Shown in pieces: positions 25,333 to 34,468 of a DNA stretch of 64,000 nucleotides. Each line of letters starts with the position of its first letter. Positions within the stretch are counted from its first letter, which is position 1. The translations under genes were made by a program, and so were the position numbers. The stretch lies in contig CAVTFR010000005.1 of assembly GCA_963734025.1 (NCBI GenBank), positions 248,001 to 312,000 on the forward strand, given 5' to 3'. The notes below the pieces were generated by a model. That model saw only the letters and a list, made by a program, of their open reading frames with translations. It ran no database searches and had not been told where the DNA came from. Source of the stretch: JACVRW01 sp963734025 (GTDB lineage Bacteria > Actinomycetota > Thermoleophilia > Solirubrobacterales > Thermoleophilaceae).

Positions 25333-26719
25333 ATGGGTTCCAACGGCCATGCGGACAGCCTGTCCCGCGACGCCCTCCGCCATCTCTGGCTCCACTTCAC
25401 CGGCATGGGGGATCTCGATCCGGACGAGCTCCAGATCATCGTGCGCGGGGACGGCTGCTACCTCGAGGACGCGCACGGCCGGCGTTACCTCGACGCGCTC
25501 GCCGGCCTCTTCTGCGTGAACGCCGGCTACAGCTTCGGCGCCGAGATGGGCGAGGCGGCCGCGCAGCAGATGCGCGAGCTCCCGTTCGCGATCAACTGGA
25601 CCTTCGCCCACCCGCGCTCGATCGAGCTGGCAGCCGAGCTGGCCCGGCTCGCTCCCGGCGACATCAACCGCGCCTTCTTCGTGAGCGGCGGCTCCGAGGC
25701 CGTCGAGGCCGCCTGGAAGCTGGCGCGCCAGTACCACAGCGCGCGCGGCGAGCGGCGCTGGAAGGCGATCGCCCGCCGCGTCGCCTACCACGGCACCACG
25801 ATGGGCGCCCTCTCGATCAACGGCTGCACCGAGCTGCGCACGCCCTTCGAGCCGCTCGTCCCCGACGTGCTGCACGTCTCGAACACGAACCGCTACCGGC
25901 GCCCCGAGGACGAGAGCGAGGAGGAGTTCACGCGCCTCCTGCTCGACGAGCTCGAGGGGACGATCCGCCAGGCCGGCCCGGAGACGGTCGCGATGGTGAT
26001 CATGGAGCCCGTGCAGAACGCGGGCGGGTCGTTCATGCCGCCGGCCGGCTACTGGGCGGGCGTGCGCGAGCTCTGCGACCGCTTTGGCATCCTGCTCTGC
26101 GCGGACGAGGTCATCACTAGCTTCGGCCGCCTCGGCCACTGGTTCGCGTCCGAGCGATTCGACATCCGTCCCGACATGATCACGACGGCGAAAGGGCCTG
26201 TCCTCCGCCTACGCGGCGATCGGCGCTCTGCTCGTGAGTGACCGCGTGATGGAGCCCTTCAAGCAGCCGGGCTCGATGTTCACCCACGGCATGACGTTCG
26301 GCGGGCACCCGGTGCAGACGGCCGTGGCCCTCAAGAACATCGAGATCATGCGCCGCGAGGGCATCGTCGCGAACGTCGCCGCACGCCAGGACGAGTTCCA
26401 CGCCGCCCTCAGCCGGCTGCTCGAGCTTCCGATCGTCGGCGACGTGCGCGGCAGCGGCTACTTCTACGCGCTCGAGCTCGTCAAGGACAGCGACAGCCGT
26501 GAGAGCTTCTCGGACGAGGAGTGCGACGAGCTCCTGCGCGGCTTCCTCTCCCCCGAGCTGTTCCGGCGCGGGCTGATCTGCCGCGCCGACGACCGCGGCG
26601 ACCCGGTGATTCAGATCTCACCGCCGCTCGTGGCGGGGCCGGAAGAGTTCGAGGAGATCGTCCGGATCCTCGGCGGGGCGCTGGACGAGGCGTGCGACCG
26701 GATGGCGGTCGCACGATGA
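25333..26719 (+). pseudogene. class-III (PLP) aminotransferase, one frameshift
   Basis: Related to polyamine/omega-amino-acid:pyruvate transaminases. The first frame (25333-26241) holds FVSGGSEAVEAAWKLARQYH, VAYHGTTMGALSING and LLCADEVITSFGRLG (cofactor Asp), up to TTAKG with the PLP lysine at 287. The frame then breaks: AAAGGGCCTG at 26191-26200 has one C too many. Removing it restores LSSAYAAIGALLVSDRVMEPF and the rest to 26719, about 461 residues in all. Every motif is intact, so a sequencing indel is plausible. The stop overlaps the next gene (ATGA). Confidence 0.85.
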
Positions 26720-28356
26720 GCTCTTCGAACGGAGCGAGCACATACGACGCCATCGTCGTCGGCGGCGGTCACAACGGGCTCACGGCAGCCGCGTACCTCT
26801 CGCGCGCCGGCCTGCGCGTATGCGTGCTCGAGCGCCGCGACATCCTCGGCGGCGCGTGCGTGACCGAGGAGGTCTGGCCGGGCCAGCGCGTCTCGCGCGC
26901 CTCCTACGTGGTCTCGATGCTGCAGCCCAAGGTCGTCGAGGAGCTGCGGCTGCGCGACTTCGGCTACGAGCCGATCCCGCTCGACCCCGCCTTCGGCACG
27001 ATCACGCCGGATGGCCTCCCCGTGTTCTTCTTCAACGACGCGGAGCGAACGCGCACGTCGGTCGCGCGGCTCTCGAAGCGCGACGCGCTGCGCTACCCGG
27101 ACTTCGAGGAGATGCTGGCGCGGATGGCGGGCTTCCTGCGCCCGCTGATGCTGCGCCCGCCGCCCGCGCTCGGCTCGAAGCGCCCCGGCGACCTGCTCTC
27201 GCTCCTGCGCGAGGCGGGGCGCGCGGCCGGCCTCGCGCGCCGCGACGTGCTCGAGCTGTTCCGCGTGATGACGATGTCGGTGGGCGACCTGCTCGACGAG
27301 TGGTTCGAGTCGGATGTGCTGAAGGGCGCCTGGGCCTCGACCGGCGTGGTCGGCGTCTGGGCGGGCCCGCGAACGCCAGGGACGGCCTACAACCTGCTCC
27401 ACCATGCGCTCGGCGAGCTCGACGGCGTGAGCGGCCTTTGGGGGCATGTGCGCGGCGGCATGGGCGCCATCTCGATGGCGATCGCGCGCAGCGCCGAGGC
27501 GTCCGGGGCGACGGTCCGGACCGGCGCGGCGGTCGAGTCGATCGACGTGGAGAGCGGGCGCGTGACCGGCGTGACGCTCGAGAGCGGCGAGCAGATCCGC
27601 GCGCCGCTCGTCGTGTCCGGCGCACACCCGCGCACCACGATCCTCGAGCTGGCGGGAGGGCGTCACTTCCCCGAGGAGGTCGTGCGCGACATGGAGCGCT
27701 TCCGCTCGCGCGGCGGCTCCGTGAAGGTCAACTGCATCCTCTCCGAGCCGCCCCGCTACGAGGGCGTCTCAGCCGAAGAGGGGGAGCTCCTCTTGAGCAC
27801 CGGCATCGCGCTCTGCCCGTCCGTCGACTACCTGGAGCGCGCCTGGCAGGACGCCACCCGGGGCGAGCCGGCCGAGGGCCCCTACGTCGAGATCGAGCAG
27901 CCGAGCGCCGTGGACGACAGCCTCACGGACGACGGCACCTTCGTGATGACGCTCTTCACGCAGTACGGCCCGCACGACGAGACCGGCTGGCCCGAGGGCG
28001 CGCGCGAGGCGTACGGAGAGCGCTGCCTCGACATCGTCGCGCGCAACGCGCCGAACGTGAAGGACGCACTCGTCCACCACGAGGTGCTCGCGCCGCCGGA
28101 TCTCGAGCGCATCTTCGGTCTCCAGGGCGGCTCGATCTTCCAGGGCGAACAGGGACTCGACCAGATGGCGTTCATGCGCCCGTCGCCGCTGCTCGCCCAG
28201 TACGCCACGCCGGTCGACGGCCTTTACCTGTGCGGCGCCGGCACGCATCCCGGCGGCGGCGTCATGGCCGCCTGCGGCCACAACGCCGCGATGCGCATCC
28301 TCAAGGACCAGCGCGGCGGCCTGCGCCGGCGGATGCGCCTGGGCGCGGGCGCGTAA
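26716..28356 (+). CDS. PYROXD2/phytoene-desaturase-like FAD oxidoreductase
   Basis: 546 residues, starting at ATG 26716 in overlap with the aminotransferase stop. N-terminal FAD motif YDAIVVGGGHNGLTAAAYLSRAGLRVCVLERR (residues 10-41) and C-terminal VDGLYLCGAGTHPGGGVMAACGHNAA are those of the CrtI-like family whose bacterial members are mostly uncharacterised. The SVDYLERAWQDA and DETGWPEGAREAYGERCLDIVARNAP blocks are typical of the PYROXD2 branch rather than carotenoid desaturases. Probably oxidises a product of the aminotransferase step or a related amine. Confidence 0.85.
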   Translation: MSSSNGASTYDAIVVGGGHNGLTAAAYLSRAGLRVCVLERRDILGGACVTEEVWPGQRVSRASYVVSMLQPKVVEELRLRDFGYEPIPLDPAFGTITPDGLPVFFFNDAERTRTSVARLSKRDALRYPDFEEMLARMAGFLRPLMLRPPPALGSKRPGDLLSLLREAGRAAGLARRDVLELFRVMTMSVGDLLDEWFESDVLKGAWASTGVVGVWAGPRTPGTAYNLLHHALGELDGVSGLWGHVRGGMGAISMAIARSAEASGATVRTGAAVESIDVESGRVTGVTLESGEQIRAPLVVSGAHPRTTILELAGGRHFPEEVVRDMERFRSRGGSVKVNCILSEPPRYEGVSAEEGELLLSTGIALCPSVDYLERAWQDATRGEPAEGPYVEIEQPSAVDDSLTDDGTFVMTLFTQYGPHDETGWPEGAREAYGERCLDIVARNAPNVKDALVHHEVLAPPDLERIFGLQGGSIFQGEQGLDQMAFMRPSPLLAQYATPVDGLYLCGAGTHPGGGVMAACGHNAAMRILKDQRGGLRRRMRLGAGA

Positions 28357-28900
28357 GCAGGTCGATCGCGGCCCGCTCGTAGGCGCCCCGCTCGCGCGCT
28401 GAGGGCTGCCGCCCGCCCGCGGCGGGCAGCTGCGCGAACCAGCCGAGGTAGACGCTGTAGGCGAGGCGCGCACGGTCGCGCGCGGCCGCCGGAGGCAGGC
28501 CGAGCTCGCGGAAGCAGCGCTCGAGAAATGCGAGCCGCTTGCGCTGGACGCGGTCGATCACGGGCGCCACGAGCGGGTCGGCGCCCGAGGCCAGCAGGGC
28601 CGCGTCGGCCGGGCCGGGTCCCTCCGCCTCGTCGTCCATGGCCTCGGCGAGCAGCCTGCGCAGGCGCTCCACCGGGTCGGTGACCGGTGCGAGGCGCTCG
28701 ATGAACGCATCGGTCCCCTCCCGCTCCCACAGAGCGAGCGCCTCCTCGATCAGCTCGTCGCGATTCCTGAAGTGCCAGTAGAAGCTGCCCTTGGTCGCGC
28801 CCAGCCGCTCCGCCAGTGGCTCGACCGCCACGGCGGCGGTGCCGCCGTCCGCGATCGCGAACAGCGCAGCCCGAATCCAGCTCTCCCTGCTCAGTGCCAT
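28301..28900 (-). CDS. TetR-family regulator
   Basis: 199 residues. The N-terminal helix-turn-helix is AVEPLAERLGATKGSFYWHFRNRDELIEEAL (residues 23-53). The ligand domain is all helical. Start ATG 28900 is the codon inside the first of two palindromic operators, so strong autorepression is expected, and the divergent SRPBCC gene should be co-regulated. Its 3' end overlaps the PYROXD2-like gene by 56 bases. Confidence 0.92.
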   Translation of the reverse strand: MALSRESWIRAALFAIADGGTAAVAVEPLAERLGATKGSFYWHFRNRDELIEEALALWEREGTDAFIERLAPVTDPVERLRRLLAEAMDDEAEGPGPADAALLASGADPLVAPVIDRVQRKRLAFLERCFRELGLPPAAARDRARLAYSVYLGWFAQLPAAGGRQPSARERGAYERAAIDLLTRPRPGASAGAGRRAGP

Positions 28901-28914
28901 ACGCTAGAGTATGG
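28897..28914. promoter_or_regulatory. TetR operator site 1
   Basis: CCATAC-N6-GTATGG, a perfect 6+6 inverted repeat. It contains the start codon of the TetR gene. Same consensus (CCATACG-N4-CGTATGG) and length as site 2, with centres 20 bases apart, i.e. about two helical turns. Confidence 0.75.
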
Positions 28915-28916
28915 AC

Positions 28917-28934
28917 CCATACGCAACCGTATGG
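28917..28934. promoter_or_regulatory. TetR operator site 2
   Basis: CCATACG-CAAC-CGTATGG, a perfect 7+7 inverted repeat, 14 bases before the ATG of the SRPBCC-like gene. Together with site 1 it covers the whole divergent promoter. Confidence 0.8.
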
Positions 28935-28947
28935 AAGGGAAGGCAGC

Positions 28948-29301
28948 ATGAGGATCCGCAGCATCCATTCCCGCGACCTCGACGCCCGCCCGGCCGCGGT
29001 CGGCGACCTGCTCGCCACGCTCGGCAGCGAGCCCGACGAGCTCTGGCCGAGTGAGCGCTGGCCTGGCATTCCGGTCCGCTTCGACCGGCCGCTCGCCGTC
29101 GGCGCCGGCGGAGGCCACGGGCTGATCCGGTACTCCGTGGAGGGCTACGAGCCGGGCCGCTCACTCCGGCTCCGGTTCGAGCCCGGCCAGGGCCTCGACG
29201 GCTCCCACCGCTTCGACGTCGAGGAGCTCGAGGAGGGCCGCTCCCGGCTCGTGCCCACGCTCGACGTGGACACGAGCGGCACCACTGGATGCGCGCGCTG
29301 A
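28948..29301 (+). CDS. SRPBCC-like (polyketide-cyclase fold) protein, possibly truncated
   Basis: 117 residues from ATG 28948, preceded by AAGGGAAGG. The sequence RIRSIHSRDLDARPAAVGDLLATL then IRYSVEGYEPGRSLRLRFEPG and HRFDVEELEEGRSRL looks like the N-terminal two-thirds of a SRPBCC protein. It stops soon after LDVDTSGTT, where relatives continue through another strand and the long C-terminal helix, so a deletion or frameshift near 29285 is likely. Under the two TetR operators. Confidence 0.55.
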   Translation: MRIRSIHSRDLDARPAAVGDLLATLGSEPDELWPSERWPGIPVRFDRPLAVGAGGGHGLIRYSVEGYEPGRSLRLRFEPGQGLDGSHRFDVEELEEGRSRLVPTLDVDTSGTTGCAR

Positions 29302-29534
29302 ACGCCGGGGAGGCGGGCGTCGCACGCCGTTCCGGCGAGCCGGCGAGGGTCGCGGGCACGGCCGTGCCTGCCGCTCTCGCCGGCCTCGGCGTACTGCATG
29401 CCGCCTGGGCGCTCGGCTGGCGCCGGCCCGGCGGCGACGACGAGGCATTCGCCGCGACGATCTACTCGCCGCTCAGCCTCGCGCTCGGAGCGGGCGCGCT
29501 GCTGGTCGCGCGGGACCCGCGCGTCAGCCGCTGA
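29289..29534 (+). CDS. small membrane protein, DUF3995-like, possibly truncated
   Basis: 81 residues from an ATG inside the end of the SRPBCC frame. It has two hydrophobic segments, AALAGLGVLHAAWALGW and YSPLSLALGAGALLVAR. The GVLHAAWALG-x-RRPGGDD pattern recalls DUF3995 membrane proteins, which are usually about 140 residues, so this copy looks shortened. Weakly supported. Confidence 0.35.
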   Translation: MRALNAGEAGVARRSGEPARVAGTAVPAALAGLGVLHAAWALGWRRPGGDDEAFAATIYSPLSLALGAGALLVARDPRVSR

Positions 29535-30004
29535 GGTGCTCGATCACGTCCTTCGAGTGCGTGATCGGGAGGCGATTCCCCTCCAGCTCGATCCGCGAGC
29601 CGCTCGCCGAGTCGATCAGCTCGAGCACGCGCACGTTCACGCGCTGGTGCACCTCGACGTCGAGCCCGCCGCGCGGGACGCCGGAAGGCGAGCGCCCCCG
29701 GGTGTCGGCGGCTGCTCGCCGCGAACCCGTAGACGGTCGTCTCCGAGACGCCGACGAGCATCTGCTCCGGAAGGCCGCTCGCGGCGTCGTGGGCATGGGT
29801 GCCGGCGACGTAGCCGCCGGCGGCGCCGATGCCCCCTGCGGGCGAGCCGAGCGCGTCGCCCGCGTCACCGCCGATCAGCCCTCCTGCGAAGCCGGCGCCG
29901 GTGTGGCCGCGCGGGTAGAACTCGCCCACGGCGATCACGGTGTCCTCGATGCCCTGGGCGGCGAGCGCGTCGTTGACCACATCGACCATCTGCTCCTCGG
30001 ACAT
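29524..30004 (-). pseudogene. unknown protein gene with one frameshift
   Basis: Reads from ATG 30004 (MSEEQMVDVVNDALAAQG) through a Gly-rich stretch (GHTGAGFAGGLIGGDAGDALG) and EQMLVGVSETTVYGFAAS, then leaves frame near 29695-29720. The second frame continues GLDVEVHQRVNVRVLELID and RIELEGNRLPITHSKDVIEHL to the stop at 29524. Intact it would be about 160 residues. The glycine-zipper-like middle may associate with membrane. No family recognised. It starts 5 bases after the LVIVD gene stop. Confidence 0.6.
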
Positions 30005-30009
30005 GCCGG

Positions 30010-31596
30010 CTACAGCGTCTGCAACAGGCAGAGCCCCGCCGTTCCAGGATCGATCCGGTACAGGCTCGCCTGCTGCGCCAAGAACTGGCGCTGGCGCGCC
30101 GACGGCGCCGGTGCCGACACCTCGCGACCGCGCCGCCGGGCGGCCTTCGCCCCGCCGGTCAGCTTCAGGACGTCCACGCCGCGCGAGCGATCCGCGGTGT
30201 AGATGTAGCCCTCGTGCATGTACGAGGCCCAGACGATCCCGTCGTCGGGCCGCCAGTACGCGAACTGAGTCGGCTTCTCCGGGTCGGAGATGTCGAGGAA
30301 GCGCGTCCCCTCGCCGTACCAGGCGTAGCTGACCGTGTTGCCGTCCACGTCGAAGTAGTGGGCGGAGCAGAAGTTGGCATTCGGGTCGTACGGTCCGCCT
30401 TTCGGGCGTGAGCCCTCCTTCTTGAACGGGTTCCAGCTGCCCACGACCTCGAGCCGGAACGGGTTGCCGGGGCGCGAGCGCCAGGCCTGGCCGTCGTAGC
30501 TGCCCTTCAGCGAGGAGATCGTGAACTGGCCGCGGTTCTTGCACCCCTCTTCAGCCGGCCCGAAGTCCTCCTCCGTGGCGAGCAGGAGCTCGCCGCGCCG
30601 GTAGCGCGAATCACCGTCCGGAGCCTTTCGCCCGACCGGCCGCCAGGCGTTGTGCTCGAAGCCGCCGGTCGTGTCTCCGACGTACTTCTCGGGCAGCCCG
30701 CCGCCTCCATACGGGATCGGGTCGAGCGGCGTGGCACGGCGAATGCGCTGGTCGAAGGAATCCCAGTGCACGCCGGAGGTGTGGTAGCCGCGGGTGCCGC
30801 CGTCGCCGGAGACCCAGGCGATGCCGGCGTCGTCCACCTGCACGTCGTGCGAGTAGGCCGTGAAGCCGTCGCGCCTGAAGAGGTCGACCGGGTCCGTCGG
30901 GTACGCAACCGGGCTGGCGGGATTGCGCAGGTCGGTGACGATGATCGGCCGGCCGAAGGTCCAGCCGGCCGCCACGTCGGCGGTCGTGCTCGCCGGGCCC
31001 CCGGTCCAGAGCCACTGGCAGTCGTTCACGCAGGTGGTGGTGTGGCCGGTCGGCAGCTGCTGGAAGGAGAGGATCGACAGTGCATGCGGGTTCTTCGCGT
31101 CGACGACGTAGACGCCGGCGATGTTCGTCGCGTTGTTCGGGTCTGTGTCACCCGGCTCGCGCGAGGTCGAGCCGGCGTAGGCGCGCGGGTCGCGCGACAG
31201 CAGCGCCAGCTTGCGGTTCTGGTCGAGGTCCATGTCCTCGTTCTGCCAGAAGGTCGAGATCGCCGGGTCAGCCGGCGTAGGGGGCGGAACGGTGTTGACG
31301 GGCGGGTCACCCGGGAGGCGCAGCTCCTCGGCGGTGATCTCGTCGAGCAGCTTCGGATGGGCGGGATCCTGGAGCGAGTACGACTTGAGGCCGAAGCGCC
31401 CGGTCACGAGCATCACGCTGTGCCTGCGCCAGCCGTCGCCGTAGCTCATGAAGTTGATCGCCGTGGCGTCCTTGACCTCCTGCAGGTTGTCCAGGAGCTC
31501 GACGTTCTTCGACGCCGATGCCCCCGACGCCGGCGCCGCGAACGCGAGCAGCGTCGCAGCCACCGCTCCGCATGCCGCCAGTGCACCTCTCCCCAT
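30010..31596 (-). CDS. secreted LVIVD-repeat (beta-propeller) protein
   Basis: 528 residues. Signal peptide MGRGALAACGAVAATLLAFAAPASGA, then repeated LVIVD-type blades: KSYSLQDPAHPKLLDEI, AGVYVVDAKNPHALSIL, GRPIIVTDLRNPASPVAYP and TRFLDISDPEKPTQFAYW, ending YTADRSRGVDVLKLTG. Likely an extracellular beta-propeller; no enzyme activity is implied. The C-terminal basic tail is low complexity. It is followed by the frameshifted unknown gene in the same direction. Confidence 0.88.
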   Translation of the reverse strand: MGRGALAACGAVAATLLAFAAPASGASASKNVELLDNLQEVKDATAINFMSYGDGWRRHSVMLVTGRFGLKSYSLQDPAHPKLLDEITAEELRLPGDPPVNTVPPPTPADPAISTFWQNEDMDLDQNRKLALLSRDPRAYAGSTSREPGDTDPNNATNIAGVYVVDAKNPHALSILSFQQLPTGHTTTCVNDCQWLWTGGPASTTADVAAGWTFGRPIIVTDLRNPASPVAYPTDPVDLFRRDGFTAYSHDVQVDDAGIAWVSGDGGTRGYHTSGVHWDSFDQRIRRATPLDPIPYGGGGLPEKYVGDTTGGFEHNAWRPVGRKAPDGDSRYRRGELLLATEEDFGPAEEGCKNRGQFTISSLKGSYDGQAWRSRPGNPFRLEVVGSWNPFKKEGSRPKGGPYDPNANFCSAHYFDVDGNTVSYAWYGEGTRFLDISDPEKPTQFAYWRPDDGIVWASYMHEGYIYTADRSRGVDVLKLTGGAKAARRRGREVSAPAPSARQRQFLAQQASLYRIDPGTAGLCLLQTL

Positions 31597-31661
31597 GGTC
31601 CCTCCAGTCAGGTGACGGTCCGTCTGAGGACCACCTACCCAAACGGGGGAGTCACATCACC

Positions 31662-32742
31662 TCAGCGAAGCACGAGGGCATGCTCGGGTCGCCAGCCGAG
31701 CTTGACCCGCTGGCCGATCTCCCAGCGGTCGTCGGAGCGGGCGCGGACCCAGTTCTGCTCGAGCGCCATCAGCCGCATGCCTGGGGCGAGCTCGACGATG
31801 ATCTGCGTGCTCGTGCCGACGTAGACGCGCTCCACGACGGTCCCCTCGACCGTGACCATGCCCTGCTCGATCTCGTCGTCGATCGCGATCTTCTCGGGGC
31901 GCACGGAGAGCTGTACCTCCGAGCCGGCGGCGCAGTCGACAGGCACCTGCGCGTCGCAGAGGATGCCCTCGGCCAGCCGGACGGAGCCGTTCTCGCACAC
32001 GCCCGGCAGCAGGTTCGAGACCCCGATGAAGCCCGCCACGAAGGGCCCGACCGGGTGCTCGTAGATGTCCTCCGGGCGTGCCGCACTGCTGGACCAACCC
32101 GCCGTCCATCACGGCTATCCGGTCCGACATCGCGAGCGCCTCCTCCTGGTCGTGGGTCACGTAGAGGAACGTGATCCCGACCTCGCGCTGGATGCCCTTC
32201 AGCTCGACCTGCATCTGCTTGCGCAGCTTGAGGTCGAGCGCGCCGAGCGGCTCGTCGAGCAGCAGCACCGACGGGCGGTTGACGAGCGCGCGCGCAAGCG
32301 CGACGCGCTGCTTCTGACCGCCGGAGAGCTCGCCCGGCCGGGCGTCGCCGCGCTCGTGCAGCTCGACCAGCTCGAGCGCCTCGGCCACGCGCCGGCGGAT
32401 CTCGTCCTTCTCGACCTTGCGCCGCTTGAGGCCGAAGGCGACGTTGTCCTCGATCGACAGGTGCTCGAAGAGCGCGTAGCTCTGGAAGACCGTGTTGACG
32501 TTGCGCTCGTACGGGGGCACGGTCTCGACGGGCTCGCCCTCGAGAAAGATGCGGCCCTGGCTCGGCTGCTCGAAGCCTCCGACCATCCGCAGAGTCGTGG
32601 TCTTACCGCAGCCCGACGGGCCGAGCAGCGAGAAGAACTCGCCGCGCTCGATCTCGAGGTTGAGGTCGTCGACCGCCACGGCCTCGCCGAAGCGCTTCGT
32701 CACCCCCTCGAAGCGGATTGCGGATCGGCCGTTTTCGCTCAT
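31662..32742 (-). pseudogene. PotA-like ABC importer ATPase, one frameshift
   Basis: ATP-binding subunit for a spermidine/putrescine-type importer. First frame from ATG 32742 carries Walker A GPSGCGKTT, LSGGQKQRVALARAL, LLLDEPLGALD and switch YVTHDQEEALAMSDRI, up to QQCGTP. A single surplus base at 32072-32073 (CC on the plus strand) breaks the frame; the second frame gives EDIYEHPVGPFVAGFIG and the TOBE-like C-terminus to 31662 (VRPEKIAID, VKLGWRPEHALVLR). Intact length would be about 359 residues. Overlaps the PotC-like gene by ATGA. Confidence 0.85.
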
Positions 32743-33631
32743 GTGCCTTCCCTCCCGAGCAGCACCTTGAGACCGCTCTCCTTGCGACCGAACAGGCGCG
32801 GGATGAGGAGCGCCAGCCCGATCGACACCACAGAGATAACGAGCATGAAGGTCCCGATCGCGTTGATCGTCGGCCTCACGCCGAACCTGATTTGCGTCCA
32901 GATGCGCACCGGCAGCGGCTGGGGCGACTCCCCGGTGGTGAAGAACGAGAGCACGAAGTCGTCAAACGACAGCGCGAATACGAGCAGGCCCGCCGCGAGC
33001 ACCGCCGGCCAGAGCGCGGGCAGCGTCACCAGCCGGAATGTCTGCCAGCGCGTCGCGCCCAGGTCCATGGCCGCCGCTTCCACCTCACGCCCCAGCGCCG
33101 CCAGCCGGGCACGTACCACGACCGTCACGTACGAGATCGAGAACGTGATGTGGGCGAGGATGATCGTGGTTATCGAGAGCTCGAGCCCGATCTGCGTGAA
33201 CAGCAGCAGTGCCGACGCGCCCGCCACGATCTCCGGCGTGACGAGCGGGATGAGCATCAGGATGTTGGCCGCGTTCGACCAGCGCGTGCGGGTGCGCACG
33301 AGGCCATACGCCAACAGCGTGCCGAGCACCGTCGCGATCACCATCGTGATGAGCGCGATCTCGATGCTCGCTATCAGCGAGTCGCGCAGGGATTCGGTCT
33401 CGAAGAACGTCTCGTACCAGCGCGTGCTGAAGCCCTCGAAGTTCTGCAGCGATCGGCTCGAGTTGAACGAGAACAGGATCACGAGCACGATCGGCACGAA
33501 CAGGACCAGCGAAGAAAGAGCCAGAGGTAGAGCTTGAGGAAGCGCGGGCGGTCGAAGTCCTTCGGCGGCTTCGTGGGGGCGGGGCGCGGTGCGGCGGGCG
33601 CGGAAGGGGTCTGGGCGACCTCGGTGCTCAC
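32739..33631 (-). pseudogene. PotC-like ABC importer permease, one frameshift
   Basis: Second permease of the importer. GTG 33631 overlaps the PotB-like stop (GTGA). The N-terminus (VSTEVAQTPSAPAAPRPAPT, FLKLYLWLF) is in one frame; near 33515 a base appears to be missing, and the rest, LVLFVPIVLVILFSFNSSRSLQNFEGFS onward, is in the next frame. The EAA-loop region REVEAAAMDLGATRWQTFRLVTLPALWPAV is intact. About 297 residues if repaired, with six helices. Confidence 0.85.
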
Positions 33632-34461
33632 GCCTCCTGCTCCCTCGCCTCACGCGCTGCGCTGCGCAGGTACAGCGACATCCAGATCAGCAGGAAGGCC
33701 ATCATCACGATCGTCAGCGCGGCGCCGAAGGGCCAGTTGTCGGAGGCCTGGAACTGCTGCTGGATGAGGTTGCCGATCATCACGTCCTCGGGGCCGCCGA
33801 GGAGCGACGCCGACACGAAGTCACCGACCGCGGGAAGGAAGACGAGCACCGCACCGGCCAGGATCCCCTGATAGCTGTGCGGCAGGGTCACGTGCCGGAA
33901 GGTCTGCCACGGACCGCCGTACAGGTCCTTGCCTGCCTCGATCAGCGAGCGGTCCATGTTGTCGAGCGAGGCGAAGACCGGCAGGATCATGAAGGCGAGG
34001 AAGCCGTAGACGAGCCCGCCGATGACCGCGTAGGGCGTGTTGATGAAGCGGATGCTCGTATCGAACAACCCGTTGACGAGGCCATCGTCGCCGAGCATCG
34101 CGATCCACGCATAGGTGCGGATCAGGTAGTTGACGAAGAACGGCAGCACGACGAGCGCGAGCAGCACGTTCTTCCAGCGCCCGCCGTAGATCGCGATGTA
34201 GTAGGCGACCGGGTAGCCGATCAGCAGGCAGATCACGACGGTGGCAAGCGCGAAGCCGACCGAGCGGAGCAGCACCGGGACGAGATCGGGGTCGAATACG
34301 CGCTCGTAGTTCGAGAACTCGAAGCCGTAGATCGCCTCGCCGAGGTCATCCGTGTGGCCGAACGAAAGGGCCAGGACCAGCAGGACTGGAACGACGAACA
34401 GCGCCAGCAGCCAGAGCCCGCCGGGGATGAGGAACGTCGACGCGAAGCGGTTCTCGTTCAT
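33628..34461 (-). CDS. PotB-like ABC importer permease
   Basis: 277 residues with six hydrophobic helices and the EAA-type coupling loop SLIEAGKDLYGGPWQTFRHVTLPHSYQGILAG. The N-terminal helix LIPGGLWLLALFVVPVLLVLALSF and VVICLLIGYPVAYYIAIYGGRW match PotB. It lies 7 bases after the binding-protein stop and overlaps the PotC-like gene by GTGA. Confidence 0.92.
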   Translation of the reverse strand: MNENRFASTFLIPGGLWLLALFVVPVLLVLALSFGHTDDLGEAIYGFEFSNYERVFDPDLVPVLLRSVGFALATVVICLLIGYPVAYYIAIYGGRWKNVLLALVVLPFFVNYLIRTYAWIAMLGDDGLVNGLFDTSIRFINTPYAVIGGLVYGFLAFMILPVFASLDNMDRSLIEAGKDLYGGPWQTFRHVTLPHSYQGILAGAVLVFLPAVGDFVSASLLGGPEDVMIGNLIQQQFQASDNWPFGAALTIVMMAFLLIWMSLYLRSAAREAREQEA

Positions 34462-34468
34462 GTCCCCG

